A stretch of 64,000 nucleotides of DNA from Microbacterium sp. zg-B96 (GTDB lineage Bacteria > Actinomycetota > Actinomycetes > Actinomycetales > Microbacteriaceae): positions 2,170,001-2,234,000 of the forward strand of contig NZ_CP126738.1 in the NCBI RefSeq assembly GCF_030246865.1, read 5' to 3'. The notes beneath the pieces were generated by a model. It saw only the letters and a list, made by a program, of their open reading frames with translations. It made no database searches and was not told where the DNA came from. The position numbers were made by a program, and so were the translations under genes. Positions 33,199 to 41,398 of this stretch are shown one piece after another (within the stretch, counting starts at the first letter, position 1; each line of letters starts with the position of its first letter).

Positions 33199-34254
33199 AT
33201 GCGCGCTGCACGCTTCCACCAGAAAGAGGATCTTCGAGTCGAGCAGGTCGACGAACCGACTCCGGGGCCCGGGGAGGTCAAGCTGCGCAACGCCTATTCC
33301 GGCATCTGCGGCTCAGACCTGCACGTGTACTACACGCCGGAGGCGGCGGGGGTCGACCTGGAGCATGCCCACCCGCTCACCGGCGCCAAGCCGCCGCAGA
33401 TCCTCGGGCACGAGTTCGCCGGCACCGTCGTGGAGCTCGGCGAGGGCGTCGAAGGGATCTCCGTCGGTGACCGCGCCGCGGTGTGGCCGGTGTACTACTG
33501 CGGGGAGTGTCCCGCGTGCCGCAAGGGCATGTACAACATCTGCCAGAAGATCGGCTTCCACGGCCTGACCTCGCACGGCGGCGGGATGGCGGAGTTCACC
33601 ACCGTCCCCGCCTCCATGCTGCACGTGCTGCCCGACAGCGTCGATCTGCGCATGGGCGCTCTCGTCGAGCCGATGGCCGTCGCGTGGCACGCCGTCGCGC
33701 AGGTCGAGGTGCCCGCGGGCGGCACGGCCCTGATCGCCGGGGCAGGACCTATCGGCATCGGCGTCTGGTTCGCGCTGCGGGCGCGGGGCGTGGAACGCGT
33801 GCTCGTCTCGGAGCCCAGCGCCGAGCGTCGGGCGATCGTCGAGGCGCTGGGGGCGACGACCGTCGACCCCGTCGAAGGCGACCTCGCCGCCGCGGTGGCC
33901 GAACTCACCGGCGGCGATGGGGTGGACGTCGCCTTCGACGCCGCCGGAGTCGGTGCGGCGATCACCTCCGGGGTGACGAGCCTGACGCCCGGCGGCCGGC
34001 TCGTCGTGGTAGCGGTGCACGAACGGCCGATGGAATTCCTGCCGACGCAGCTCGTGATGTCCGAGACCGGAATCGTGGGGAGCCTGGCATACCTGCCGGC
34101 GGACTTCGACGCCGTCATCGCGGCGATGGCCGACGGTGCCTACGACACCACCGGCTGGGTGGAGGAGGTCGACCTGGCAGATGTGGTCGACGCGTTCCAG
34201 CGGCTGCGCTCCGGTGCCGGCGCGAAGATCCTGGTGCGCGCCTCGGCATCCTGA
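33199..34254 (+). CDS. Zinc-dependent medium-chain alcohol dehydrogenase, 2,3-butanediol dehydrogenase-like
   Basis: 351 residues. Catalytic zinc site SGICGSDLHVYY and LGHEFAGTVVELGEGV, structural zinc cysteines in YYCGECPACRKGMYNICQKI, and Rossmann loop ALIAGAGPIGIGVWFALRAR. The HPLTGAKPPQILGHEF segment is typical of butanediol/sorbitol dehydrogenases oxidising vicinal diols or polyols with NAD. ATG 33199 with GAGGAAAGGA upstream. Confidence 0.92.
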   Translation: MRAARFHQKEDLRVEQVDEPTPGPGEVKLRNAYSGICGSDLHVYYTPEAAGVDLEHAHPLTGAKPPQILGHEFAGTVVELGEGVEGISVGDRAAVWPVYYCGECPACRKGMYNICQKIGFHGLTSHGGGMAEFTTVPASMLHVLPDSVDLRMGALVEPMAVAWHAVAQVEVPAGGTALIAGAGPIGIGVWFALRARGVERVLVSEPSAERRAIVEALGATTVDPVEGDLAAAVAELTGGDGVDVAFDAAGVGAAITSGVTSLTPGGRLVVVAVHERPMEFLPTQLVMSETGIVGSLAYLPADFDAVIAAMADGAYDTTGWVEEVDLADVVDAFQRLRSGAGAKILVRASAS

Positions 34255-34262
34255 CGTTCGGG

Positions 34263-35084
34263 TCAGAGACCGACCATCTCGGCGCTGCGCTCCCAGAGCG
34301 CACGGCCGAGCATCGGGTCGTCCGCGAGCGTGCTCGTGCGGGCGACCCGGTTGCGCTCGTAGTACTGGCCCGGCTGCCAGTCCACCCCGGGGGTGCCCAG
34401 GGCGAGCCAGGTCAGGCGCGAGCCGCCGGTTTCAGCCGAGGTCATCAGGCGCTTGGTGACCGGGTTGGTGTAGACGAAGCGCCACGCTCCGGAGGATGCC
34501 GCGGCGAAGCTCGTCGCGACGGCACCGGGGTGAAACGCCACGGCGTTGACACCCTCGTTCCCCCACCGGCGCTGCAGTTCCTTCGTGAACAGCACGTTGG
34601 CCAGCTTGGCGTTGCCGTACGCCGCGCTGGCGGAGTAGTGGCGCTGCGCCTGCAGGTCGTCGATGTCGAAACGGGCGAAGCGCCGCGCCGCGACACTGGA
34701 GGTCTGGATGACCGATGCTCCGCTCTCGACGAGCCGCGGGTGCAGCAGCGCGGTGAGCAGGAACGGGGCGAGGTGGTTCACCTGGAAGGTGATCTCGAAC
34801 CCGTCGCCGGTGAGGGTGCGCTCCCCGAAGATGCCGCCGGCGTTGTTGGCGAGCACGTCGATCCGCGGGTAGGTCTCCAGCAGGTCGGCTGCCAGCTGGC
34901 GCACCTGCGCCAGGTCGCTGAAGTCGGCGATGTGCCAGGGTGCCCCGATCGGCTCGGCGACCGCGCGGGTCTTGCCGGGGTCGCGGCCGACGACGACGAC
35001 CCGTTCCCCCGCGTCGTGCAGCTGACCGGCGGCGGCGGCGCCGATGCCGTCGCTGGCACCGGTGATCACGATCGTGCGTGGCAT
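34263..35084 (-). CDS. SDR family NAD(P)-dependent oxidoreductase
   Basis: 273 residues, classical short-chain dehydrogenase. Cofactor loop VITGASDGIGAAAAG, NNAGG in DVLANNAGGIFGE, catalytic serine in VIQTSSVAARR and Tyr-Lys pair in SAAYGNAKLANVLFTKEL. FDIDDLQAQRHYSAS places it with retinol-dehydrogenase-like/WWOX-like SDRs. Substrate unknown. Follows the deacylase gene by 9 nt on the same strand. Confidence 0.91.
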   Translation of the reverse strand: MPRTIVITGASDGIGAAAAGQLHDAGERVVVVGRDPGKTRAVAEPIGAPWHIADFSDLAQVRQLAADLLETYPRIDVLANNAGGIFGERTLTGDGFEITFQVNHLAPFLLTALLHPRLVESGASVIQTSSVAARRFARFDIDDLQAQRHYSASAAYGNAKLANVLFTKELQRRWGNEGVNAVAFHPGAVATSFAAASSGAWRFVYTNPVTKRLMTSAETGGSRLTWLALGTPGVDWQPGQYYERNRVARTSTLADDPMLGRALWERSAEMVGL

Positions 35085-35093
35085 GGCAGTCCC

Positions 35094-35579
35094 TCAGTCG
35101 ACTTTGGTGACTCGGCCGCCGGTGAGGGCGACGAGCTGGTGGAAGGTCAGCGGGAACACCGTATGCGGCGTGCCCCCGGCGGCCCAGATCTCCGCATACC
35201 CGGCGAGGTCTTCGTCGACGACGGTGTCCAGCGGTGCGGGGTGCCCGGTGGGCGCGACGCCCCCGATCGCCTGACCGGTGGCATCCCTCACCTGTTCGGG
35301 TGTCGCGCGCTGGATCTTCTCCCGCCCCAGCCGGGCGGCGAGCGCGGCGGTGTCCACCCGGTGGGCGCCGCTGGTCATCACGAGCAGCGGTGCGCCGTCC
35401 GACCAGAACACGAGGCTGTTGGCGATGGCGCCGACCTCGACGCCCAGGGCGGCTGCAGCCAGTGGGGCGGTGGCAGCGGCATCCGGCAGCACGACGATGT
35501 CGCCGGGGATGCCGGCGGCGCGCAGCGCATCGTGGACGAGTCGGCTGCGAATCGGCAGGTGCGAAGTCACAACCCCCAC
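35094..35579 (-). CDS. YbaK/EbsC-type aminoacyl-tRNA deacylase
   Basis: Up to 161 residues. The YbaK/ProX fold is seen in VGAIANSLVFWSDGAPLLVM, DTAALAARLGREKIQRATPE and TGQAIGGVAPTGHPAPLDTV, the last being the substrate-pocket GGVxPxG region. These proteins hydrolyse mischarged tRNAs such as Cys- or Ala-tRNAPro. GTG at 35579 is the longest start; GTG at 35570 (MTSHLPIRSRLV) is an equal alternative. Probably cotranscribed with the SDR gene. Confidence 0.87.
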   Translation of the reverse strand: MGVVTSHLPIRSRLVHDALRAAGIPGDIVVLPDAAATAPLAAAALGVEVGAIANSLVFWSDGAPLLVMTSGAHRVDTAALAARLGREKIQRATPEQVRDATGQAIGGVAPTGHPAPLDTVVDEDLAGYAEIWAAGGTPHTVFPLTFHQLVALTGGRVTKVD

Positions 35580-35581
35580 CC

Positions 35582-35587
35582 TAGAGT
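35582..35587 (+). promoter_or_regulatory. Leaderless -10 box TAGAGT
   Basis: TAGAGT ends 6 nt before the ATG at 35594 of the interrupted oxidoreductase, so its promoter appears intact. Confidence 0.55.
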
Positions 35588-35593
35588 CAGCGC

Positions 35594-36037
35594 ATGGACG
35601 ACGTGTTCGACGCCGAAAACCCCGCTCATGCCACCTCGCTCGCCCGTCTGGAGACCGAGCTCATCGCGTGGCTGATCACGACGACGGCCGACGGCAGGCC
35701 GCACCCCGCCCCGGTGTGGTTCCTCTGACACGACGGGGCGATCTCGATCGTCAGTGAGCCCGACACCATCAAGATGAAGCACCTGCGGCGTGGCGCGCAG
35801 GCCGTCCTGCACCTGGATGCCGGCGGCCCGTTCGGCGACGACATCCTGGTGCTCCGCGGCGACGTGCGGATCACGCCGAACGGGACCGGCGAATGGCTCG
35901 AGCGGTTCCGGGAACCGTTCGTGAAGAAGTACGACGCGGCGATAGCGAACTTCGGCATGCCCCTGGACAAGTACGGCGAGACGTACTCGACGTTGCTCGA
36001 GTTCACGCCCACGCGCGTCATCGCCTGGGGCGCCTGA
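35594..36037 (+). pseudogene. PPOX class F420-dependent oxidoreductase (TIGR03667-like) interrupted by TGA
   Basis: A 148-codon frame coding for a split-barrel flavin/F420 enzyme: HATSLARLETELIAWLITTT, DGRPHPAPVWFL, then a TGA at 35726-35728 (codon 45), then HDGAISIVSEPDTIKMKHLR to a normal end FTPTRVIAWGA. The family reads WFLWHDG here, so one TGG to TGA change explains the stop. Codon bias and sequence are well preserved after it, so inactivation is recent, or the codon is read through, or it is a base-call error. A sound promoter box precedes it; its 3' end overlaps the opposing AbiEi-like gene. Confidence 0.85.
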
Positions 36038-36878
36038 CCCCTCGTTGCCCGCGGCGCAGCAGGCCGCGCAGTGCGGCGACCACCAGCTCGGGCCGAAAGA
36101 GGATGTCCTCGGCGATCGGCCGGTATACGCAGTACCCCACAGTGGCGAGCGCCTGGTCGCGGCGACGGTCGCGCCGTTGCGACTCCCAGTCGGAGTGGTG
36201 GGCCTTACTGTCGCACTCGACGACGAGCCACCCGTCGACCACGAGGTCCACCCGCCCCACTCCGGTGACGACCACCTGCAGCTCGACGTGGGCCCCGAGC
36301 GCGCGCAGCATGAGCCGCACGAGCGTCTCCGTTCCTGACTCGCTCCGCCCGTCCACCAGCCGCCGCAGCGACCGGCGCTTGGTGTCCACGAACCGGAAGA
36401 GCTCGTCGAGGTCGTCCTCGCGCAGATAGCCGAGGTGAAGTGCGGAGTCGACCGTCGCCACGGCGTCGCGCGGAGCCTGGCATCCGATCGCCTGGATGAG
36501 CGCATCGAAGACGTCGACCGTCGCGTCCGCCGGGTGCGGGGCGCGCCGCAGCGGGCGCCAGTGCCGTCGCACGTGGCGCGGCAGGTCCCGCAGCCGTGAC
36601 GCACTGTGCCCCAGGTGCAGGTGCAGCGCAGTGCTCCCCCGGACGAAGACCCCTAAGCGCGCGAGTTCCGATACGCACGCAAGGCGTCCGCCCACCCGTA
36701 CGGCATCGATGACGTCCGGCGCGGTGCCCGGGGCGAGGTATGCCCCGCCGCGCGGGCGAAGCACCTCTCCCCGCCGAACGGCGCGAGTCAGGCCGGTGGG
36801 CGAGTAGCCGCTCCCCAACAATTCGCCGCGCCCGAACACGCGCACCCTCTGGGCGGGCTCGTCGGATTTGCGGAGCAT
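36018..36878 (-). CDS. AbiEi-type N-terminal domain / DUF559 nuclease-like protein
   Basis: 286 residues. The N-terminal part (GYSPTGLTRAVRRGEVLRPR and GAYLAPG) matches the AbiEi antitoxin winged-helix module. The C-terminal part is DUF559, an MutH/VSR-type PD-(D/E)XK fold: VGRVDLVVDGWLVVECDSK, HHSDWESQRRDRRRDQALA and YRPIAEDIL. Candidate catalytic residues are the D of RVDLVVDG and the E-x-D of VVECDSK. Such stand-alone proteins are frequent in Microbacteriaceae with unknown role. No AbiEii toxin gene is adjacent. ATG 36876-36878. Confidence 0.82.
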   Translation of the reverse strand: MLRKSDEPAQRVRVFGRGELLGSGYSPTGLTRAVRRGEVLRPRGGAYLAPGTAPDVIDAVRVGGRLACVSELARLGVFVRGSTALHLHLGHSASRLRDLPRHVRRHWRPLRRAPHPADATVDVFDALIQAIGCQAPRDAVATVDSALHLGYLREDDLDELFRFVDTKRRSLRRLVDGRSESGTETLVRLMLRALGAHVELQVVVTGVGRVDLVVDGWLVVECDSKAHHSDWESQRRDRRRDQALATVGYCVYRPIAEDILFRPELVVAALRGLLRRGQRGVRRPRR

Positions 36879-37006
36879 GCTCCCGTCATATCCGACCCCA
36901 CCACCCGCACCGGGCTGACAGGGTCGGATTGTGGATGAACTCGACCCACGCCGGGGGTGTGGAGGAGGCGGTGACCCCCCGCCCAGCCCGGCGCGGCCCC
37001 GCGGCT

Positions 37007-37079
37007 GTCGGAATTCAGGCACAGGGGACGAAAGCGGGGGACGAAGGTCCGCCGACGCCCGCTCTGCCTGAATTCCGAC
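37007..37079. repeat. Stem-loop repeat, copy 2 (43-nt loop)
   Basis: GTCGGAATTCAGGCA (37007-37021) pairs perfectly with TGCCTGAATTCCGAC (37065-37079) around a 43-nt loop containing GGGACGAAGGTCCGCC. Confidence 0.88.
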
Positions 37080-37168
37080 GGTGCGGCGGGCAGCAACCGA
37101 CGCGCCGGCAGGCAGCCGCCAGGCAGCCGCCAGAAGTCCCGGAGCAGCCCGGGGCATCCGGGCGGGCT

Positions 37169-37241
37169 GTCGGAATTCAGGCACAGGAGCCGCAACCGGG
37201 TGCCGAAGGCCCCCTGATGTCCGCTCTGCCTGAATTCCGAC
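37169..37241. repeat. Stem-loop repeat, copy 3 (43-nt loop)
   Basis: Same 15-bp arms as copy 2 (37169-37183 and 37227-37241), again 43 nt apart. The loop starts CAGG and ends GTCCGCTC-like, clearly related to copy 2. Confidence 0.88.
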
Positions 37242-37361
37242 GGACCCGTCGGGCGGGCGGGGCCTCGAACCGTTCAGGGACGTGAGGCACAATGGAGGCA
37301 GGATGCCGCAAAGCCGCGGCTCCGAAGTGCAGCCCACAAGGCCCGCCGAAAGAGGAACGCG

Positions 37362-38435
37362 ATGACGCCCGCCCTACCCCTGCCCGATTTCCATCACGAG
37401 CGGGTGGAGGTGTTGACCGGCCGGCGCAGCGAACTGTTCGTCGTGGTCGCGCTGCACTCCTCCGTGCTCGGTTCCGCCCTCGGCGGCGCGCGCCTGTGGA
37501 CGTACCCGCACTGGAGCGACGCCCTCGGCGACGCCCTGCGGCTGTCCGCCGCGATGACGCTGAAGAACGCGGCAGCGGGCCTCGACGCCGGCGGCGGGAA
37601 GGCCGTCATCGGCCTGGAGCCCGGCACCGTGCTCAGCGCCGAGCGCCGCCGCGCCGCCTTCCTCGACCTGGGCGATGCCGTCGCCTCACTCGAAGGCCGC
37701 TACCGTACCGCCGAAGACGTCGGCTCGACGACCGACGACATGCTGGTCGTCTCGGAGCGCACCGAACACGTCGTCGGGCTCCCCGACGCGGTCGGCGGAT
37801 CCGGCGAACCGGCCGGCCCCACGAGCCTCGGCGTATACGAATCGCTGCGCGCGACCCTGGAACGCGTCACCGGCTCCCCCGACGTCGCGGGCCGCCGCAT
37901 CACCATCTCGGGGCTGGGCCAGGTGGGCAGCCGCCTCGCGGTGCGCCTGTCCACCGAGGGCGCCGTGCTCACCGTCACCGACGTCAACCCGGCCAAGCGG
38001 CACCTCGCGCGCGAACTCGGGGCGACCTGGGTGTCCCCCGGCACCGAGCACCTCCTCCCGGCGGATGTGTTCGTCCCCGCCGGCATCGGAGGCCTGCTCA
38101 CCGACGAGGTCATCGACAGGTTGGATGCCGGCGCCGTCTGCGGCCCCGCCAACAACCCGCTCGCCTCCCGCGCCGGCGCCGATCGGCTGGCGGCACGCGG
38201 CATCCTGTATGCCCCCGACTTCGTGGTCAACGCCGGCGGTGTGATCTACCTCGACCTCGAGGCCAAGCGCATCGGCACCCGCGACGAGACGATGATGCGC
38301 GTCGCCCGCATCGGCGACACCCTGCGGCGCATCTACGACGAAGCCGACAGCCGGAGCGTGACCCCACTGGAGGCCGCAGAGGGGCTCGCCGCCGAGCGGC
38401 TGTCCGCGGGAGTCAGGCAAGCGGCGCTGGCCTGA
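37362..38435 (+). CDS. Glu/Leu/Phe/Val dehydrogenase family protein (leucine/valine dehydrogenase-like)
   Basis: 357 residues, the size of leucine/valine/phenylalanine dehydrogenases. LGSALGGARLWTYPHWSDAL and AMTLKNAAAGLDAGGGKAVI contain the substrate lysines; Rossmann loop ITISGLGQVGSRLAVRL; GPANNPLASRAGADRLAARG and FVVNAGGVIYL close the nicotinamide pocket. Catalyses reversible NAD-dependent oxidative deamination of a branched-chain or aromatic amino acid. GAGGAAC-type ribosome site precedes the ATG. Substrate choice is not resolved. Confidence 0.9.
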   Translation: MTPALPLPDFHHERVEVLTGRRSELFVVVALHSSVLGSALGGARLWTYPHWSDALGDALRLSAAMTLKNAAAGLDAGGGKAVIGLEPGTVLSAERRRAAFLDLGDAVASLEGRYRTAEDVGSTTDDMLVVSERTEHVVGLPDAVGGSGEPAGPTSLGVYESLRATLERVTGSPDVAGRRITISGLGQVGSRLAVRLSTEGAVLTVTDVNPAKRHLARELGATWVSPGTEHLLPADVFVPAGIGGLLTDEVIDRLDAGAVCGPANNPLASRAGADRLAARGILYAPDFVVNAGGVIYLDLEAKRIGTRDETMMRVARIGDTLRRIYDEADSRSVTPLEAAEGLAAERLSAGVRQAALA

Positions 38436-38476
38436 CTCCGGCACCCACGCCCCTTTCTCGCCCCGACCATCCTGCA

Positions 38477-38482
38477 TAGGGT
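38477..38482 (+). promoter_or_regulatory. Leaderless -10 box TAGGGT
   Basis: TAGGGT ends 7 nt before the ATG at 38490 and decides that start over the upstream GTG. Confidence 0.6.
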
Positions 38483-38489
38483 GTGCCCC

Positions 38490-39212
38490 ATGAGCGGACC
38501 GGCGAAGGCCACCCACGACGAGCCGCATCAGGGCGGTCTCGCCGAGCGGCTCAACTGGCTGAGGGCGGGGGTGCTGGGCGCGAACGACGGCATCGTCTCG
38601 GTTGCCGCGGTGGTCGTCGGTGTCGCCGGCGCGACCTCCGATGTCTCGCCGGTGCTCACCGCGGGCGCGGCGGCCCTCATCGGCGGGGCGATCTCGATGG
38701 CCCTCGGCGAATACGTCTCGGTGAGCAGTCAGCGCGACACGCAACGCGCACTCATCGCGAAGGAACGCCGCGAACTGCGGGAGACCCCCGAAGAGGAACT
38801 GGAGGAGCTCGCGGGGCTCTACCGCGACAAGGGCCTTTCGGATGCCACCGCCCACCAGGTCGCGCAGGAGCTGACCGCCCACGACGCGCTTGCGGCGCAC
38901 CTGGATGCCGAGCTGCAGATCACCGAGCGAGGTGTGGTCAGCCCCTGGAACGCGGCGTTCGCGTCGGGGCTGGCGTTCGTCATCGGCTCGATCCTGCCGA
39001 TGGCGGCGATCCTGCTGCCGCCGGCGGCCTGGCGCGTGCCGACGACGTTCGTCGCGGTGCTGCTGGCCCTCGCCATCACCGGCGCGGTGGCGGCGCGCAT
39101 CGGCGGATCGTCTCCGGCCCGCGCGATGATCCGCACCGTGATCGGCGGTGCGCTCGCGCTGGCGGCGACGTTCGCCGTCGGCACCCTGCTGGACACCTCC
39201 GGCGTCGTCTAG
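38490..39212 (+). CDS. VIT1/CCC1 family transporter
   Basis: 240-residue membrane protein of the vacuolar iron/manganese transporter family. LNWLRAGVLGANDGIVSVAA and ALIGGAISMALGEYVSVSSQ are the two conserved metal-path helices. An acidic cytoplasmic segment (ERRELRETPEEELEELAGLY) corresponds to the metal-binding domain, and three more helices follow. Predicted to export or sequester Fe2+ or Mn2+. A leaderless box supports the ATG. Confidence 0.92.
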   Translation: MSGPAKATHDEPHQGGLAERLNWLRAGVLGANDGIVSVAAVVVGVAGATSDVSPVLTAGAAALIGGAISMALGEYVSVSSQRDTQRALIAKERRELRETPEEELEELAGLYRDKGLSDATAHQVAQELTAHDALAAHLDAELQITERGVVSPWNAAFASGLAFVIGSILPMAAILLPPAAWRVPTTFVAVLLALAITGAVAARIGGSSPARAMIRTVIGGALALAATFAVGTLLDTSGVV

Positions 39213-39237
39213 CTGGGCGCCCGCGCCCGCCCCCGCC

Positions 39238-39257
39238 TCAGCTCAGCTCAGCTCAGC
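39238..39257. repeat. Short tandem repeat (CAGCT)n across the GH35 stop codon
   Basis: Four units of CAGCT run from the intergenic region into the last codons of the minus-strand GH35 gene. Unit loss or gain would change the C-terminus. Confidence 0.7.
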
Positions 39258-41368
39258 GTCACCGTCGCGGGTGTCTCCAGCCACGCCGCGTCGACCGCGG
39301 CGCGCGTGGGCACCCGGCCGCCGCCGATGTGCACGTGCGCCTCCGGATGCGGCGGCAGGATCTCAATCGCGATGCGCCGCGCGCCGCGGCGCTCGTGCGG
39401 GCCGATGCGCCAGGGTTCGCCGCGGTAGACGGCATCCGACAACAGCCGCTCCCCCGCCCACGCCCGGGCGACGTCCCCCTCCCACGTCAGCACGAGGGTG
39501 CCGTCGGCGTCCGCCGGCAGGTCCAGCGCGAGCTGGGCGGCACCGCTCCAGTCGGTCGGGATCGACGCGCGCCCGTTGGGTGCGCTGTGACGCTCGGGCG
39601 GGTTGCCGGCCTGGCGCACCGGCGACACGGCGACCTCGGTGCGGCGCGGGGCAGCCGACCCCACCACGGACCAGCCGTCGTCGGTCAGGCGCACCACGTC
39701 GCCGGCGTCGAACAGTTCCGCCCGGTCGCCCGCCACCACGCCGTCGGCGAGCACGAGCTCGCCGCCGGCCACGCTCAGACGCAGCCCGTCGGACTCGCCC
39801 AGCACCAGCACGCGGGCGCGCACGGCGCCGTCCCGCACGAGTTCGAACAGCTCCTCCGGCCCGTCCAGGTGCGCCGGCCGCACGGTGTGGTCGCTATCGA
39901 AGCGCGCCGGGATGCCGGCGGTCTGGGTCACCACGAGCAGCGGCAGGCCGCGCCAGGTCACTTGGGTCAGCGGCTGCGCGGTCGCCCACCGGATAGTCGC
40001 GTCCCCCACGCGGAGCCCGAGCGGCCACACGAACGCGGCATTCGACGGAATGTCCACAGCGGGGAAGGCGACCTCGCCGGCATCCGTCGTCACCGTGAAC
40101 GCCACCCCATTGTGCGCCGGCAGCGTGACACCCGGTTGGTGGTTGATGACGAAGAGGAACCCGGCGGTGCCGTCCGAGCGCACCGACCAGCGCAGCCGCT
40201 CGGTGTCGGGGGCGTCGGCGGCGTCCGGCGGGAACGACGCCGGCATGGCGGCGAGGGCCGATCCCCACCGGTGCAGCAACTGGTGCTGGCGGCGCAAGCG
40301 ATACCAGCTCTCCCGGGGCTTGGCATCCACCGTCAGCGGCGCCCCGAAGTCGTAGGAGATGTCCGGGAAGTCGTTGGGCTCGCCCACCATGTGCGCCTCT
40401 TGCAGCCCGGGCCGCGGATTGCGGCCGTCGGAGTACATGTAGTACCCCTGCCAGACGCTGCCCGAGGCCAGCTTCGCCAGCGTGAGCGCGTCGACGTCGT
40501 CCGCAGTGACGACCGGCCGGCGGTGGTAGGCGGCGGTCATGCCGGCGCCGATCTCGCACGTCGCGAACGGCAGGTCGTACTCGCGCGCCTGGCCCGGGGT
40601 GCCGGTGCGGTGGTCCGCGCCGATGCCGTCGTCATCGCGACGGGGCGAGGGGTAGAAGTTGGTCTCGCTGCGCAGATCCCGGGTGTCGGATGCCTCGATC
40701 CAGAACGAGTCCGAGTAGCCGCCGAACACCGGCAGCACGTCGGCCGGCAGCTCCGCGCCGCCCCAGCCCGTCGCCACCCACAGCGGGGCGGTGAACCCGA
40801 CCCGCTCGGCGATGCCCCGGAGGGTGCTGAGGTGATCCGGCTGGTCGTAGAGCTCGTTGTCGACCTGGATGGCCAGCAGCGGGATGCCGCGCACCTGCTC
40901 GGCCAGCATCGTGTACCAGCGCTCCGCTTCGGCCAGATACGCGGGGTCGTCGGTGCGCACCGCGACACCGGAGTCGACCAGCCAGTCGGGCAGTCCGCCG
41001 TGGCGGGTCTCGGCGTGTGCGTAGGGTCCGATGCGCAGCACGATCTGCAGCCCGTGGGAACGGGCGGCCCGCAGGAACGCCCCGAGATCGAGGTCGCCCG
41101 TGAACGAGGCCTGGCCCCGCACCGGCTCGTGGTGGTTCCACAGCACATACGTCGCGATGTGCGTCAGACCGCCGGCGCGCGCGGTGCGCAGCGTGGCATC
41201 CCACTGGGCGCGCGGCAACCGGGAGAAGTGCACTTCCCCGGTGAGGGGGAACACTGCGGTGCCGTCGATCGCGACGTATCGGCTGGTGACCTGGACGTCG
41301 CCGGTGGCGAGATCTGTGGGGCGGGGGGCTGCCGGCGGGGTGACCCGCAGGTGGTGGCTGGAGGGCAC
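39248..41368 (-). CDS. GH35 beta-galactosidase-type glycoside hydrolase
   Basis: 706 residues. The TIM-barrel begins PLTGEVHFSRLPRAQWDATL. The acid/base glutamate is in LAIQVDNELYDQ and the likely nucleophile in PFATCEIGAGMTAAYH. GPYAHAETRHGGLPDWL and WQGYYMYSDGRNPRPG are further GH35-like segments, followed by beta-sandwich domains. No signal peptide, so it acts in the cytoplasm on imported oligosaccharides. It lies 30 nt after the AraC gene on the same strand. beta-Galactosidase is the family default; other terminal sugars are possible. Confidence 0.87.
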   Translation of the reverse strand: MPSSHHLRVTPPAAPRPTDLATGDVQVTSRYVAIDGTAVFPLTGEVHFSRLPRAQWDATLRTARAGGLTHIATYVLWNHHEPVRGQASFTGDLDLGAFLRAARSHGLQIVLRIGPYAHAETRHGGLPDWLVDSGVAVRTDDPAYLAEAERWYTMLAEQVRGIPLLAIQVDNELYDQPDHLSTLRGIAERVGFTAPLWVATGWGGAELPADVLPVFGGYSDSFWIEASDTRDLRSETNFYPSPRRDDDGIGADHRTGTPGQAREYDLPFATCEIGAGMTAAYHRRPVVTADDVDALTLAKLASGSVWQGYYMYSDGRNPRPGLQEAHMVGEPNDFPDISYDFGAPLTVDAKPRESWYRLRRQHQLLHRWGSALAAMPASFPPDAADAPDTERLRWSVRSDGTAGFLFVINHQPGVTLPAHNGVAFTVTTDAGEVAFPAVDIPSNAAFVWPLGLRVGDATIRWATAQPLTQVTWRGLPLLVVTQTAGIPARFDSDHTVRPAHLDGPEELFELVRDGAVRARVLVLGESDGLRLSVAGGELVLADGVVAGDRAELFDAGDVVRLTDDGWSVVGSAAPRRTEVAVSPVRQAGNPPERHSAPNGRASIPTDWSGAAQLALDLPADADGTLVLTWEGDVARAWAGERLLSDAVYRGEPWRIGPHERRGARRIAIEILPPHPEAHVHIGGGRVPTRAAVDAAWLETPATVTLS

Positions 41369-41398
41369 GGTGACCTTTCGTGGAATGCGCTTCCCAGT

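Larger units (their letters stand above)
36879..37361. other. 483-nt non-coding stretch with paired stem-loop repeats
   Basis: No supported gene. It contains two tandem copies of the 43-nt-loop stem-loop element (37007-37079 and 37169-37241) separated by 89 nt that include duplicated CAGGCAGCCGC. The dehydrogenase start region follows at 37362. Confidence 0.7.

Noticed and set aside
36879..37361. CRISPR array suggested by repeated GTCGGAATTCAGGC units
   Set aside because: Units are inverted pairs with constant 43-nt loops, not direct repeats with variable spacers, and no cas genes are near.
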